Shown one piece after another: positions 24,716 to 34,502 of a DNA stretch of 64,000 bases. A model generated the notes under the pieces. It had not been told where the DNA came from and did not search any database. It was given only the letters and a program-made list of their open reading frames with translations. Made by a program: the position numbers and the translations under genes. The DNA is from Budorcas taxicolor (taxonomy: Eukaryota > Chordata > Mammalia > Artiodactyla > Bovidae), in contig NC_068930.1 of assembly GCF_023091745.1 (NCBI RefSeq), positions 8,392,262-8,456,261 of the forward strand, read 5' to 3'. Numbering within the stretch: the stretch's first letter is position 1; each line of letters starts with the position of its first letter.

Positions 24716-26090
24716 TCTACATGTACATATAAAAGGTGCCCTAAATGTTCACTGTGGAATAGTCATTAGTCAGTACTGATTCTAAGTCCCATTCAGTAGC
24801 ATACATTCTCATTTTGGTATCCAGTTCCAGGTCTCAAGAATACGCAAACCCTCAAAGCACTTTAAAAGTATCTTTAGCTGCACCTTGACAATTAGAAGAA
24901 TCAGGTAGGAGATTCATTTCTTTATCCGGAAGGCAGAAAGTCCAGAGGAAGAGAACAAGTCAAAGATTTCCTAACAACTTTTGCTATTTTAAGCACTTCT
25001 TTGCATGTAAAATTCCCTAAAAAATCTGCGATATTAAAATAACTCTGAGATTAACAAGCGACTTTATACTCCTGTTATTGGATGTCAGAGAAGTTATTCA
25101 CTTGGCTCATTTCTGAATTAACTCTTACATGATTTCCCTGTTCATATCCCCTCTGTAGCACTTATATGAATGTCCTAAACTTACCTTTAGTGCATTTTCA
25201 AAGGTGGCAACAAAATACAGATGCTTAAATTTCCATCTAACAAATTCTCTATAAGGGTTTCAAAATGAGAAATCTTATGAAAAGTGCCAAAATAAAACCC
25301 TACATTCTAAACACACCAAAACATTCTTTTGCTTATAAATTCCTGAGAGTCAAATGATTGATAAGATATTGCATAAAGTTTTATAAGTACTAGAAAATCT
25401 GAAATATAACAAATGATTTATCTTTTTATAAGAGTTTCATAGCCCTTACACATCTGTCACACAGAAACACACAAAAGCCCAAAGAGTTAATTATACATAA
25501 GTGCTTCAGGAGAGTATTGCTTTCATATCATCCACATTATTAAGGTACACAGATTCACTTTTTGCTATAGGAAAAAAAATCACATTATTTTCTGAAACTC
25601 ACAAATTCGAAGCTATTACTGAACCTTCCTTCACGAACTCTTGTGAGGTAACTCAAAAGATATTCTGATGGAGGTAGACGAATGATAGCAAAGAAGAGGG
25701 GAAAACAGAAAATTGTGGTTTAATTAAAAAGCAGAGTCATCCAGAATTAACAAGCAATTAATAAGGAATTGGGGAATTCCTATGAGAATAAGAGGGGCTG
25801 GGGGAGCTACAAAAAGGTCTCAAAGTCTCTGAGCAGGGTAAATGGTGGAGTGTACCAAAAGATAAATGCAACACATGGAAACACTGTTCAAAGGGAAAGG
25901 CGGAAAATAAGGTCCTGGGAACGAGAAGTTATTAAAATGTTAAAGACTGGGGCACGGGCGGCGTTTTTGTTTTTGCTGTAAAGCTAGAAGCCAGGAAAGG
26001 GATGCATTGCCAGGTAACTATTCAGAAAAGAAAGCACCGATTAATGAGGTAGGGGCCAGGAATAAACAATGGGGGAGGGGAGGGCTGGCT
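24716..26090. other. ASB7 first intron next to promoter
   Basis: AT-rich sequence that changes into the GC-rich promoter region near 26,050. No gene seen. Confidence 0.5.
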
Positions 26091-26096
26091 CTTTAC

Positions 26097-26500
26097 CTTG
26101 ACGGTGGAAGCTGGTCAGAGCTCTGCGGCTGCTCGGGCGGGTGGGCAGACCCTCTCCTGCCGTCGCTCGCCCCCCAACCAGCTCACACCTGGAAATCAGA
26201 GACCCGTGAGCGGGGCAGAGCCCCGGGGCCGGGGCGGACGCGGCCCCGGGGCAGAGAGCGGGGCGGGCCGGCAGGAAGCGGCAGGCTTCCCCTCCGTCCC
26301 GGGCCGGCCCTTTCCCCTCAGCGGGGGTAACCGACTTTTACCTGTCTCCTCAGCTGCTGCCTCCCTTCCTTCTTCCAGCCGCCTCCACACTCACCAACTT
26401 CTCCATTGAGGAAACAGCCCGGGCAGGGCCGGACCCGGCTGTCCCTGCTCCTCCGCGGCGCCTCCCGGCCCCAGCCTGCCAGCATCCAGATGGCCCGGCC
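26097..26500 (-). other. ASB7: ASB7 non-coding first exon(s), approximate
   Basis: The minus strand shows two good splice donors leaving the CpG island, at 26,341 (CAG|GTAAAA) and 26,096 (CAAG|GTAAAG). Each could end a non-coding first exon that splices to the exon carrying the start codon at 16,675. The transcription start is not visible in the sequence; the upper bound given here is a guess within the island. Confidence 0.55.
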
Positions 26501-26813
26501 GGGCGGAGGCGGCGGCGGTGGCCGCCGGGCGGCCTGGGGCAGGGGTGCAGGGAGGAAGTCCCGGCGCGGGCGGGGGGCAGCCCCAGTCCGAGCGCTCGGG
26601 GCAGGAGGCTGCCGCGCTCCTGGCTGGGAGCGCCCGGCCACTGAGGGGCCCAGGAGGGCTCGGGGCGGCGAGGGCCCAGCTCTCACGGAACCCGGAGTGC
26701 CGGCCGCCGGGGCGCCAGGCAGGGGGCTTTCGGGATGCACTTTGCACCGGGCCACCCCCGCCCCCTCCCTCCAGCACTTTGGGGTCACTGGGATGGGACC
26801 TAGCCCTCAGCAG

Positions 26814-26818
26814 CCAAT
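26814..26818 (+). promoter_or_regulatory. CCAAT box (NF-Y type)
   Basis: CAGCCAATCAGCG context at 26,811-26,823 is a full NF-Y consensus. A second box in the opposite orientation, TCTGATTGGCC, lies at 27,033-27,043. A CCAAT box in each direction is common in bidirectional promoters. Confidence 0.7.
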
Positions 26819-26868
26819 CAGCGGCCACACTGGAGCCGGAGCCCGGAGCCGTAAACCAGGTCTGAGGT

Positions 26869-26903
26869 GGGGGGGGGGGGGGGGTGGGGGTGGGGGGTGG
26901 GGG
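26869..26903 (+). promoter_or_regulatory. G-rich tract, potential G-quadruplex
   Basis: A run of 16 G (26,869-26,884) is followed by G5, G6 and G5 runs separated by single T residues. Four or more G-runs with one-base loops make this a very strong candidate for a four-stranded structure on the plus strand. It sits between the divergent start regions of ASB7 and LINS1. A poly-G run of this length is also a likely place for sequencing or assembly error. Confidence 0.8.
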
Positions 26904-27144
26904 CGACTTGGTTGGTTGGTTGCTTCCTTCTCTCCTCCTTACCCCAGCGGCCCCCACCCCTTGCCTGCCGTAAAGCGGCCTGCGTATTCGCGACAGTTAG
27001 AGGAGGCGTGCCGAGCGAGGCTAGGACTCGCCTCTGATTGGCCACATTCACTCCCCACCTCCACCTCGCGGCACCCGACGCTCCGCCCCTGGCGGAGGGA
27101 CTCCATGCGGTTGCTAAGAAACACTATATACCGAACAGGACCTC

Positions 27145-27154
27145 TGCGCATGCG
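27145..27154. promoter_or_regulatory. NRF1-type palindrome
   Basis: TGCGCATGCG matches nine or more positions of the NRF1 consensus and lies about 110 bases upstream of the first LINS1 splice donor. NRF1 sites at this distance are typical of CpG-island promoters without a strong TATA box. Confidence 0.7.
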
Positions 27155-27264
27155 GGAGGAGGCAGCGCCTTGTACTTTCTGTGAACTACGGTGGCCCGGA
27201 AGGGGCTGGCGCTTGCTCGAACGGCAATGCGGAGGCGGCGTGGCTTGGGGTGGATCTCCAGCAG
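27150..27264 (+). other. LINS1: LINS1 non-coding first exon, approximate 5' end
   Basis: The exon end is set by the splice donor CAG|GTAACT at 27,264/27,265. The start is an estimate: the NRF1-type site at 27,145 and the ETS-type site at 27,196 suggest transcription begins in about 27,150-27,230. An upstream open frame could not be judged without the true start. Confidence 0.55.
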
Positions 27265-27519
27265 GTAACTGGAAGAGGTCGCTACGCTCGGCGACGGGAG
27301 AAGCGGCTGTGTGGCCGTTGAGAGGCTGTTTTCGGGGCTTAGGACTGAGCAGGTGTCAGTCCCCAGGAAGCGAGGGGAGGCTCTCCTCGTCCCGCCGCCC
27401 TCGGTGCTTTTCGGACGCGAGCGCCGGCTCCTAAGCTGCGCTCCAGGGCCTGAGGTGCCGTTAGCTCCCGGCTGGGCACGCCTCGCCTCACGCGGAAGAG
27501 GACGCTGTGGCTTGGCCGT

Positions 27520-27563
27520 GACGCTTCCAGGGCTTTCCTGCGACGCTTCCAGGGCTTTCTTGC
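27520..27563. repeat. 22-bp tandem duplication
   Basis: Units at 27,520-27,541 and 27,542-27,563, beginning GACGCTTCCAGGGC, differ at one base. They lie at the LINS1 edge of the CpG island, within intron 1. Confidence 0.85.
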
Positions 27564-27639
27564 GAGGACAGCGGCCCTTGAGAATTCCTGCGAATGAAAG
27601 GGAAAAGAGTGGAAAATGTGGGAGATGGCCGTGTTTACT

Positions 27640-28260
27640 AAGCGCGTTTTTTCACTTACCAGGTATTTACCCTAAACTAGTCAGTGTCCTAGCCGTCAGG
27701 GAGACAACAGCGATCAAGATATATGTAATCCTTTGCCCTCGTGGAGCTTTCGCTTTAGCAAAGAGACTGACAGACAGGAAATTATTTACCAGATAGGGAT
27801 GGGGTCGAGCTTGGCTTGGACGTGATGGCTCTTCGTGCTAGGAAGGGTCTCTGAAGAAGTGATATTTGACTCGCCGTCTGAGGGAGGAAGACTCAGCCAT
27901 GCCAAGATCGGGGTGGGGAGGGGGCGAATTTTGCAGGCAGAGACATCAAAGTCCAAAGTCTCTGACTGGAATAATCTTTGCCGTTGCTAGGGACTGCAAG
28001 AAAGAAGGCCAGCTAGTCAAGCAGGGAAACTGATTGATAATGAAGTTGGTTGTGGGAGTGGAGGGTGTACGACACGCTTCAGATCTTGCAGGACTTTGTA
28101 GCAGGTGGTCGGGAAGATCTATTTATGTTTTGAAAAGATCACTGGCTGCTCAGTGGAGAAGACTGAGAGTAAGGTTACTGCAGATGTGAAAGACTGTTGT
28201 GGTAGTCCAGGCAAGACTTGACATTATCATAAACTTAGTCATCCAGTACAGCAGAGGTTT
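27640..28260 (-). repeat. L2 LINE, 3' region
   Basis: The sequence follows the reverse complement of the L2 3' half: CCTCGTGGAGCTTTCGC near 27,739, TTTTGAAAAGATCACTGGCT near 28,127, and TGTGGTAGTCCAGGCAAGAC near 28,198. A further stretch of the same kind lies at about 28,640-29,260 (GCCATATACTGAGATGGCAA near 29,068). Both are ancient and carry no intact frame. Confidence 0.7.
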
Positions 28261-28639
28261 AGCTACCACCAGTGTCCTCAAGAAAGGCCTATCTAATTGT
28301 ATAAAGAAAGTATGTATTTCAACATATCAACTACTTTTATGTAATAAAATGCGTTAAGACGTTTTGTGGCAGATAATGGTCACTACAAACATTTCAAATT
28401 GATATCCTGGTATTTTATTGTACATTATCATTCATTTATCAAGAATATTCATTATTCTGCCTTCTACATGAGTTGTTTATTGGCTTAGGTAGGCAAACTG
28501 GGCTCAGGCCTACCTAGGGAAGCTCATAGTCAAGTGTGGGGAAACCAAATTAAAATTATTACAGACAATTCAGTGAGAGAAATACTATGTATAGGCTGAG
28601 GAGCACTTGGCTAGGCCCTTTAATCCTGACTTGGATATG

Positions 28640-29260
28640 TGGTAGGCTCCCCAAGACTGGAGGTTTCCTCCTTGAAGGTTGAGAGTGGGAGGGGAAAGGC
28701 TGAAAATGATTTTAGGGAGAATGGGCCTAGAAAAGTAATCCTTAAAGTGCGCAGAGTTTGTGAGGCCCTCAGAGAAAACCTGGAGCTAAATTTGTGGGGC
28801 AGAGATGTAAGAAGACCCCAAGAGTCAGATCTTGAAGGGCATGCTAAGCTATGTTCAGGAATTTGTACTTTATCCGAATCAAAGTGGAGATGTTTCTCAG
28901 AAGGAAGTGTGTGTCAGGAAACAACTACTTAGCAAGGACTCTGTTGTGGTTGTCCAGGGTAGGAGTGGTGTACTGTAACAGTGGCCATAAGGGTGGAAAG
29001 AAGTGAGGTGAGAGAAGGTCTGGAAAGATAGCCAGTTTTATTGCTTGGGTGACTAGGAGATATAGGTGCCATATACTGAGATGGCAACTTTGAGAGACCA
29101 TAGAGTGAGTTGAGTTTGTGCTGAAGATGCTGTGGAAATTCCAAGTGGCGTTCTCCACTGGCATTTAGATATTTGAGAGTGGACCCCAGAAGAGAGCTAA
29201 ACTTAATTGTGGGTTCTGGAGTTGTTAGCGTGGAGATATTAATTCAAGACATTGAGAGAC
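28640..29260 (-). repeat. L2-like old LINE, second stretch
   Basis: It continues the order of blocks of the L2 piece at 27,640-28,260 on the same strand (AGATCTTGAAGGGC, TTGCTTGGGTGACTAGGAG, ACTGAGATGGCAAC). It is either the other part of the same insertion or a separate one. Confidence 0.55.
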
Positions 29261-29281
29261 TGTGAAACATTAAGGAGACTA

Positions 29282-30699
29282 CAGTCAGCTCTCTATTGTA
29301 TTCGTGGGTTCTGCTTCTGTGGTTTCAGCCAACTTCCAGTCAAAAGTATTTGTAAAAAGAAAAAAGTTCCAGGAAGTTAGAAAAAGCAAAACTTGAACTT
29401 GCCACCAGCTTAGCAACTATTTACATAGTATTTACATTGTATAATATATTCTAAGTAAGCCAGAGATGATTTAAAGTATAGGGGAGGGATGTGCATTGTT
29501 GTTATTGTTGTTCTTCAGTTGCTAAGTTGTGTCCGACTCTTTGAGACCCCATGGACTGCAACACACCAGGCTTCCATGTCCTTCACTATTTCCCAGAGTT
29601 TGCTCAAATACATGTTCATTGGGTCAGTGATGCTATCTAACCATCTCATCCTCTGCCTCCCTCTTCTTTTGCCTTCCATCTTTCCCAGCATCAGGATCTT
29701 TTCAAGTCAGTCAGCTCTTCGCATCAGGTAGCCAAAGTCTTGGAGCTTTAGCTTCAGTATCAGTCCTTCCAATGAATATTCAGGATTGATTTCCTTTAGA
29801 ACTGACTGGTTTGATCTCCTTGTAGTCCAAGGGACTCTCAAGAGTCTTCTCCAACACCACAGTTCAAAAGCATCAATTCTTCGAAGCTCAGCCATTATGG
29901 TCCAATTCTCACATCCATACATGATTACTGGAAAAACCATCGCTTTGACTAGATGGACCTTTGTTGGCCAGTGATGTCTCTGCATTTTAATACTCTGTCT
30001 AAGTTTGTCATAGCTTTTCTTCCATGGAGCAAGTGTCTTTTATATTCATGCCTGCAGTTACCATTTGCAGTGATTTTGGAGCCCAAGAAAATAAAGTCTT
30101 CCACTTTTCCCCTTTCTGTTTGCCATGAAGTGATGGAACCAGATGCTATGATCTTAGTTTTTTCAGTGTTGAGTTTTAAGCCAGCTTTTTCACTCTCTTC
30201 TTTCACCCTCCTCAAGAGACTCCTTAATTCCTCTTTCTGCCATTAGAGTGGTGTCCTTTGCATATTCAAGGTTGTTGACATTTCCCTTGGCAATCTTGAT
30301 TGCAGCCTGTGCTTCCATCATCCTGGCATTTTGAATGATGTGCTCTGGGTATAAGTTAAATAAGCAGAGTGACAATTTACAGCCTTGACATACTCCTTTC
30401 CCCAATATTGAACCAGACTGTTGTTCCATGTCCAGTTCTAACTATTGCTTCTTGACCTGCATACAAGTTTCTCAGGAGACAGGTAAGATGGTCTGGTATT
30501 GCCATCCCTTTAAGAATTTTCCACAGTCAAAGGCTTTTGAGTGAAGCAGAAGTAGGTGTTTTTCTGAAATTCCCTTGTTTTCTCTCTGATCCAACAAATG
30601 TTGGATGTGGCTGGATTATATGCAAATAAGGGACTTAAGCATCTACGATTTTGGTACTCCTGAGGGGTCCTAGAACCAGTTTCTACCCAGAAATGACTG
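29282..30699. mobile_element. Tigger-type MITE, split by a BovB
   Basis: The left half (29,282-29,486 plus the duplicated bases) starts CAGTCAGCTCTC and the right half (30,603-30,699) ends AAATGACTG, an inverted terminus pair. TA lies directly outside at 29,280-29,281 and 30,700-30,701, the target duplication of the Tc1/mariner superfamily. The internal sequence (AAAAGTTCCAGGAAGTT, TTTACATTGTATAATAT, TATATGCAAATAAGGGACTT) is that of a well-known short Tigger-related repeat. It was interrupted by a BovB. Confidence 0.85.
29497..30602 (-). mobile_element. BovB LINE, 5'-truncated, inside a Tigger-type MITE
   Basis: Reverse-complement BovB from its 3' terminus (near 29,505) to within the reverse-transcriptase region (catalytic block region near 30,240-30,290, read as NLEYAKDTTLMAE on the minus strand, where the usual YADD has decayed to YAKD). 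A related ten-base sequence stands at each end (GGATGTGCAT at 29,487-29,496, GGATGTGGCT at 30,603-30,612), read as a diverged target duplication. It lies in LINS1 intron 1, antisense to the gene. Confidence 0.88.
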
Positions 30700-30785
30700 T
30701 AGGAGGAGAAGAACTGAGCAAGGATGTCTGAGAAGGAATCTCCAGAGAGGGAGAACGGGCTCCAAGAGAGACTGACTTGTTAGGA

Positions 30786-30812
30786 ATGTGTGTGTGTGTG
30801 TGGTGGTGGTGT
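30786..30812. repeat. TG/TGG microsatellite
   Basis: A TG run followed by GGTGGTGGTG, directly before a short reverse-complement BovB/Bov-tA terminal fragment (about 30,812-30,880). Confidence 0.75.
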
Positions 30813-30894
30813 TCAGTTGCTAAGTCCTGTCCAACTCTTTGCAACCACGTGGATGCAGTGTGCCAGGCTTCCCTGTGTTCAGAAAAAGGCAAAT

Positions 30895-31021
30895 GTATTA
30901 ACTTATTGTTTTAGTAGCACCAAACGCCACGTGGGATCTTAGTTCCCAGACCAGCAATCAAACTTATGCCCCCTTCAGTGGGAACTCACACTCTTAACCA
31001 CTGGCCCACCAGATAAATCCC
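30895..31021 (-). mobile_element. CHR-type tRNA SINE
   Basis: Reverse-complement tRNA-Glu-type SINE of whales and even-toed ungulates: GGGATCTTAGTTCCC, then CAATCAAACTTATGCCCCC (B-box side) and CTCTTAACCACTGGCCCACC at the head. Older than the Bov-tA copies around it. Confidence 0.7.
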
Positions 31022-31904
31022 AAAGCAAAATATTTTTTAATGGAGGGACTACACAATTATTATCTATGTGAACATGTGCCTATTTTTCCTTTAAAGAATA
31101 TACCCCTTTGGCCAGCAGTTCTGATGATGTTGGTAATCAGAAACTCCCTTTAGGAAAAAGCCTTAAAGACTTGGCAGGGGTAGAAGAGTGAAAAAATGTA
31201 TTATAAATTGAGAGCCATCATACATGATAGAGAAGGCACTGAAATAGTGTGGATCAGTGTTAATAGTCACATTGGTAGCCCTAAAGACTTCTTTCTCTTG
31301 TTCTGCGTAAGGCTTTTCAGAAAATACAAATTCTTGAAAGAACATTCTTACTAAACATTTGCTTAAGTTAGAAAAAAATACAAGTTTTATACTACTAAGA
31401 GCCAGGCTGCAAATTATACAGGATAAGTTTTTAAAAACTTCTGTTTTTTTAAACCAAACCCACCCAGGAAGTGTAGTATTTAACTGTATATTCAAAGGAA
31501 TATGTGCAGGACTGCAAGCAGTTTCCAAAGGGATTTCAACAGGAGCGTGGAACAATGGTGCTCTACTTGGAGATTACTCTTCCTAAAAAACAACTTTGAA
31601 GGCTACTACATATTTTTGCATGTATAATTTCCAATGTTAAAAAATTTAACTTCTCTTTATCCTTAAAATACATAACTGAATTTTAACTAGAAACCAGTTA
31701 TATTCAGACATATTAAGTGGTATGATGCATTAGCTACTTCTGATCTTTCAATTCTCTCATGATTTCTTCCTGATTTATTATAAAAACAATATCACAGAAA
31801 GTTTGAACAACAGCTTATAATACCTAAACGTCAATACAACTACCAACTTTATTTTTGCATACTCTTTTTTTGTCTTCAGACATTTCACACACTTTCGACA
31901 ATAC

Positions 31905-32015
31905 ATGTGCCCTGGGGTATTCCATGGCAGTCAAGGGATTTGGACTATACATTCTCTGGTCGGAGAACTAAAATCCCATGACCCATATGGCATGGCCAAA
32001 AGAAAAAAAAAAACA
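31905..32015 (+). mobile_element. CHR-type SINE, degraded
   Basis: The pattern TCTCTGGTCGGAGAACTAAAAT, then CATATGGCATGGCCAAAAG and an A-run matches the tail half of the CHR SINE family. The head is hard to read. Confidence 0.55.
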
Positions 32016-32880
32016 ACTTGTGTTATGAGTTTCTAGACTTTTATTGGTACATTTTGCCTGAATAATTGGTGCCTCCTTCTTGGAAACCCAGGTTGCTACC
32101 TGATGTCTGCTAGCACTCTTGGGTTCTGGAATTGCATAGAGGCTTTATGAATTATCTGGGCCAGTGATTTTCAGGTTTCTTAGCAATGGGACTCCAGTGT
32201 AAAAAAAAAAAAAGAAACTCTGTTGACAGTGGTATTTTACCAGTATGAATGTAGGTAGTAAGTTCAGTTTTACAAAGTTTCCTGACTATAGAATCAGGCA
32301 GTTTTGAATTCCAAAAAGAATAAAATAAATGAATAAATCTGTGAAGTTGTGGAGGACATGTTCAGTCTCACAGCATCGTCAGCCCCGTGCATTTCAGTGT
32401 GTTGCTAAATGTTGCTTCAACCAAGACATGAAGGTCTGTGAGCTTCTTAACAGAAGTTGGTATCTGAGTTGTGTCCTAACTTTTCCTAGCTTTTCCTTTT
32501 CTCTGGTCATTTATTTTTCACTTGAAATCCTTTGTTCAGGTTGCAACAGTTTGCAAGATTACTGAGAGATAATTATATCACAACCAGGGAACATGGCATA
32601 CCATGCATTCATAGAATGTTCTGCTAGATAATTCTAAATTGATTTATTGTGTTGTTGATCTCAAATTTGATAATTCTTAAACTATAACTTTTCATTGATT
32701 TAGCAGTTTAGATTGCATAATACATTTAGCAAATTAAACTTGATTAGATTTCACCAGACATACTTCACTTTGCATTTAATTAGGTGATATCAAATTCACA
32801 CAAATGGAAACACTAATTTTACAACATATAAATGAAGTAATTCCAGATCAGCATTTATAATGTTTTAGTTCATAAAACCC
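32016..32880. other. LINS1 intron 1, unassigned sequence
   Basis: AT-rich intronic sequence without a gene or a repeat that I can name. Confidence 0.45.
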
Positions 32881-32881
32881 T

Positions 32882-33091
32882 GCTGTGCTTAGTTGCTCAG
32901 TTGTATTCAACTCTTGGCAACCTTTTGATCCCGCTAGGCTAGGCTCCTCTGTCCATGGGGATTCTCCAGGCAAGAACACTGGAGTGAGTTGCCATGCCTT
33001 CCTCCAGGGGATCTTCCCAACTCAGGAATCGAACCAGGGTCTCCTGCATTGCGGGCAGATTCTTTACCAGCTGAGGTACTAGGGAAGCCCC
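32882..33091 (-). mobile_element. Bov-tA SINE
   Basis: Reverse complement: A segment (GTTGCTCAGTTGTATTCAAC to GAACACTGGAGTGAGTTGCC), then the tRNA-derived part with the B box (GGAATCGAACC) and the end CTAGGGAAGCCCC. Confidence 0.9.
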
Positions 33092-33954
33092 CATAAAACC
33101 CTGACTCAGTCTTAATTGAGTTTCTACCCCATATAGAAGAGTGCTTGATCATTGGAAAAATGGTCAAGCCCCAATGCAGCAACTCTGACTTACTTGGTGT
33201 CCAGGGCTCAGGCATTTTTCCTAGTGCCCCAGTGAGTTGACTATGTGACTGAAGTCAAGAATCACTGCCCAGGAGACTGTCTCAGCCCTTAAATGAGGCG
33301 GTGTTGATAATACAGAGAGAGAGCAGGTTATGCCGTGAATGACAGCAGATACCGTTTTTGTGACTACAGGGAAATTGAGACCTACATGTTGTTGATATGG
33401 CCACCAGACAGTCTATCATCTGCCTTCCAGCATAACTTTGTTCAGCAGTACCTGGCAGGAAAGGGGGAAGGGGCTGGATATAGAAATTCCTCTTTATAGA
33501 CTTTGACCTTACAGTCCCAACAAAAAAAATGCTGAAAGGAAGGAAGCTAACTACTGGCTCTTGAGCTTCCTTATAGCCCTGATCAGACTTTTTTTCCCTT
33601 CAGGGTAGTTTTAATTCGCCCTTTATTGTGACTCAACGCGTGCAGCTCCAGCACATTGAGCACACTGTTAGGTAACACAGTAAAGACTGAATGAGCTCAA
33701 AACTCAAGCCCTAGTATGGATAGTACTGCTATGTATAACATTTATTTTTTGACATGAAAGTTTTATTGTATTTTAAAATTCAGAAGTTAAAAGTTACACA
33801 GCAGTTGAAAGGTTTTTTTGAGATTAAAACAGTACTAAAATGAACTTTGTAGCTGATTTGAGGATTATTTCAGACATAAATATTACTAATGAACACCAAA
33901 TGAATGAAGTTAGTAGATCTCTGAGAACTTGACTGAAACAATATTCAGCTATCA

Positions 33955-34040
33955 AAACATTCAATAAACATTTAATGCCTGCTGTGTACCTGGCGTTGTG
34001 CTAGGAGCTGGGGAAGAAGTGATGAACTAGACCCCACTTT
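33955..34040 (-). repeat. L2 tail fragment
   Basis: TCAATAAACATTTAATGCCTG through GTTGTGCTAGGAGCTGGGGA matches the end of L2 in reverse complement. Confidence 0.6.
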
Positions 34041-34192
34041 AAAGCAGGAGTCTTAGAAATCATTGCACAGATCATTTAAAGTACAATTATGACATATTCT
34101 GTAAGAGGATAGTAATTCTAGAAGACTGAGTCTAGGTATCTCAGGAGGACTTAACCTTGCTGGAGAAAGTCATTATATTTGAAGCTGAGCTA

Positions 34193-34502
34193 TGCTTAGT
34201 CACTTAGTTGTGTCCGACTCTTTGTGACCCCATGGACTGTAGCCCACCAGGCTCCTCTGTTCAGGGGATTCTCCAGGCAAGAATACTGGAGTGGGTTGCC
34301 ATGCCCATCTCCAGGGGATCTTCCCAATCCAGGGATCGAACTCAGGTCTCCTGCACTGCAGGCAGATTCTTTACCATCTGAACCACCAGGGAAGTCCAAA
34401 AATACTGGAGTGGGTAGCAGGAATCTTCCCAACCCAGGAATCAAACTGGGTCTCCTGCATTGCAGGTTGATTCTTTACCAGCTGAGCTAGTAGGGAAGCC
34501 CA
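34193..34502 (-). mobile_element. Bov-tA SINE with partial second unit
   Basis: A complete reverse-complement Bov-tA (34,193-34,396, ending ACCACCAGGGAAGTCC) is followed by a second tRNA-derived half (34,397-34,502) that repeats AATACTGGAGTGGGTAGCAG and ends GCTAGTAGGGAAGCCC. The second part lacks the first portion of the A segment. Confidence 0.85.

Larger units (their letters stand above)
26091..27600. promoter_or_regulatory. CpG island: bidirectional promoter of ASB7 and LINS1
   Basis: About 1.5 kb dense in CG dinucleotides, with AT-rich DNA on both sides. ASB7 leaves to the left and LINS1 to the right. Toward ASB7 (minus strand) there are splice donors CAG|GTAAAA at 26,342/26,341 and CAAG|GTAAAG at 26,097/26,096. 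Toward LINS1 there is CAG|GTAACT at 27,264/27,265. Elements between them: CCAAT at 26,814-26,818, ATTGG at 27,037-27,041, the NRF1-like palindrome at 27,145-27,154, a CCGGAAG ETS-type site at 27,196-27,202, and ACTATATA at 27,123-27,130. The large open frames across the island (for example 26,406-27,434) are GC-rich chance frames. Head-to-head arrangement of these two genes is also known in human. Confidence 0.88.

Noticed and set aside
26391..27434. Large open frames on both strands in the CpG island (up to 342 codons)
   Set aside because: GC-rich sequence has few stop codons, so long frames occur by chance. They overlap each other on both strands, are Pro/Gly/Arg-rich and run across the predicted first exon and splice donor of LINS1.
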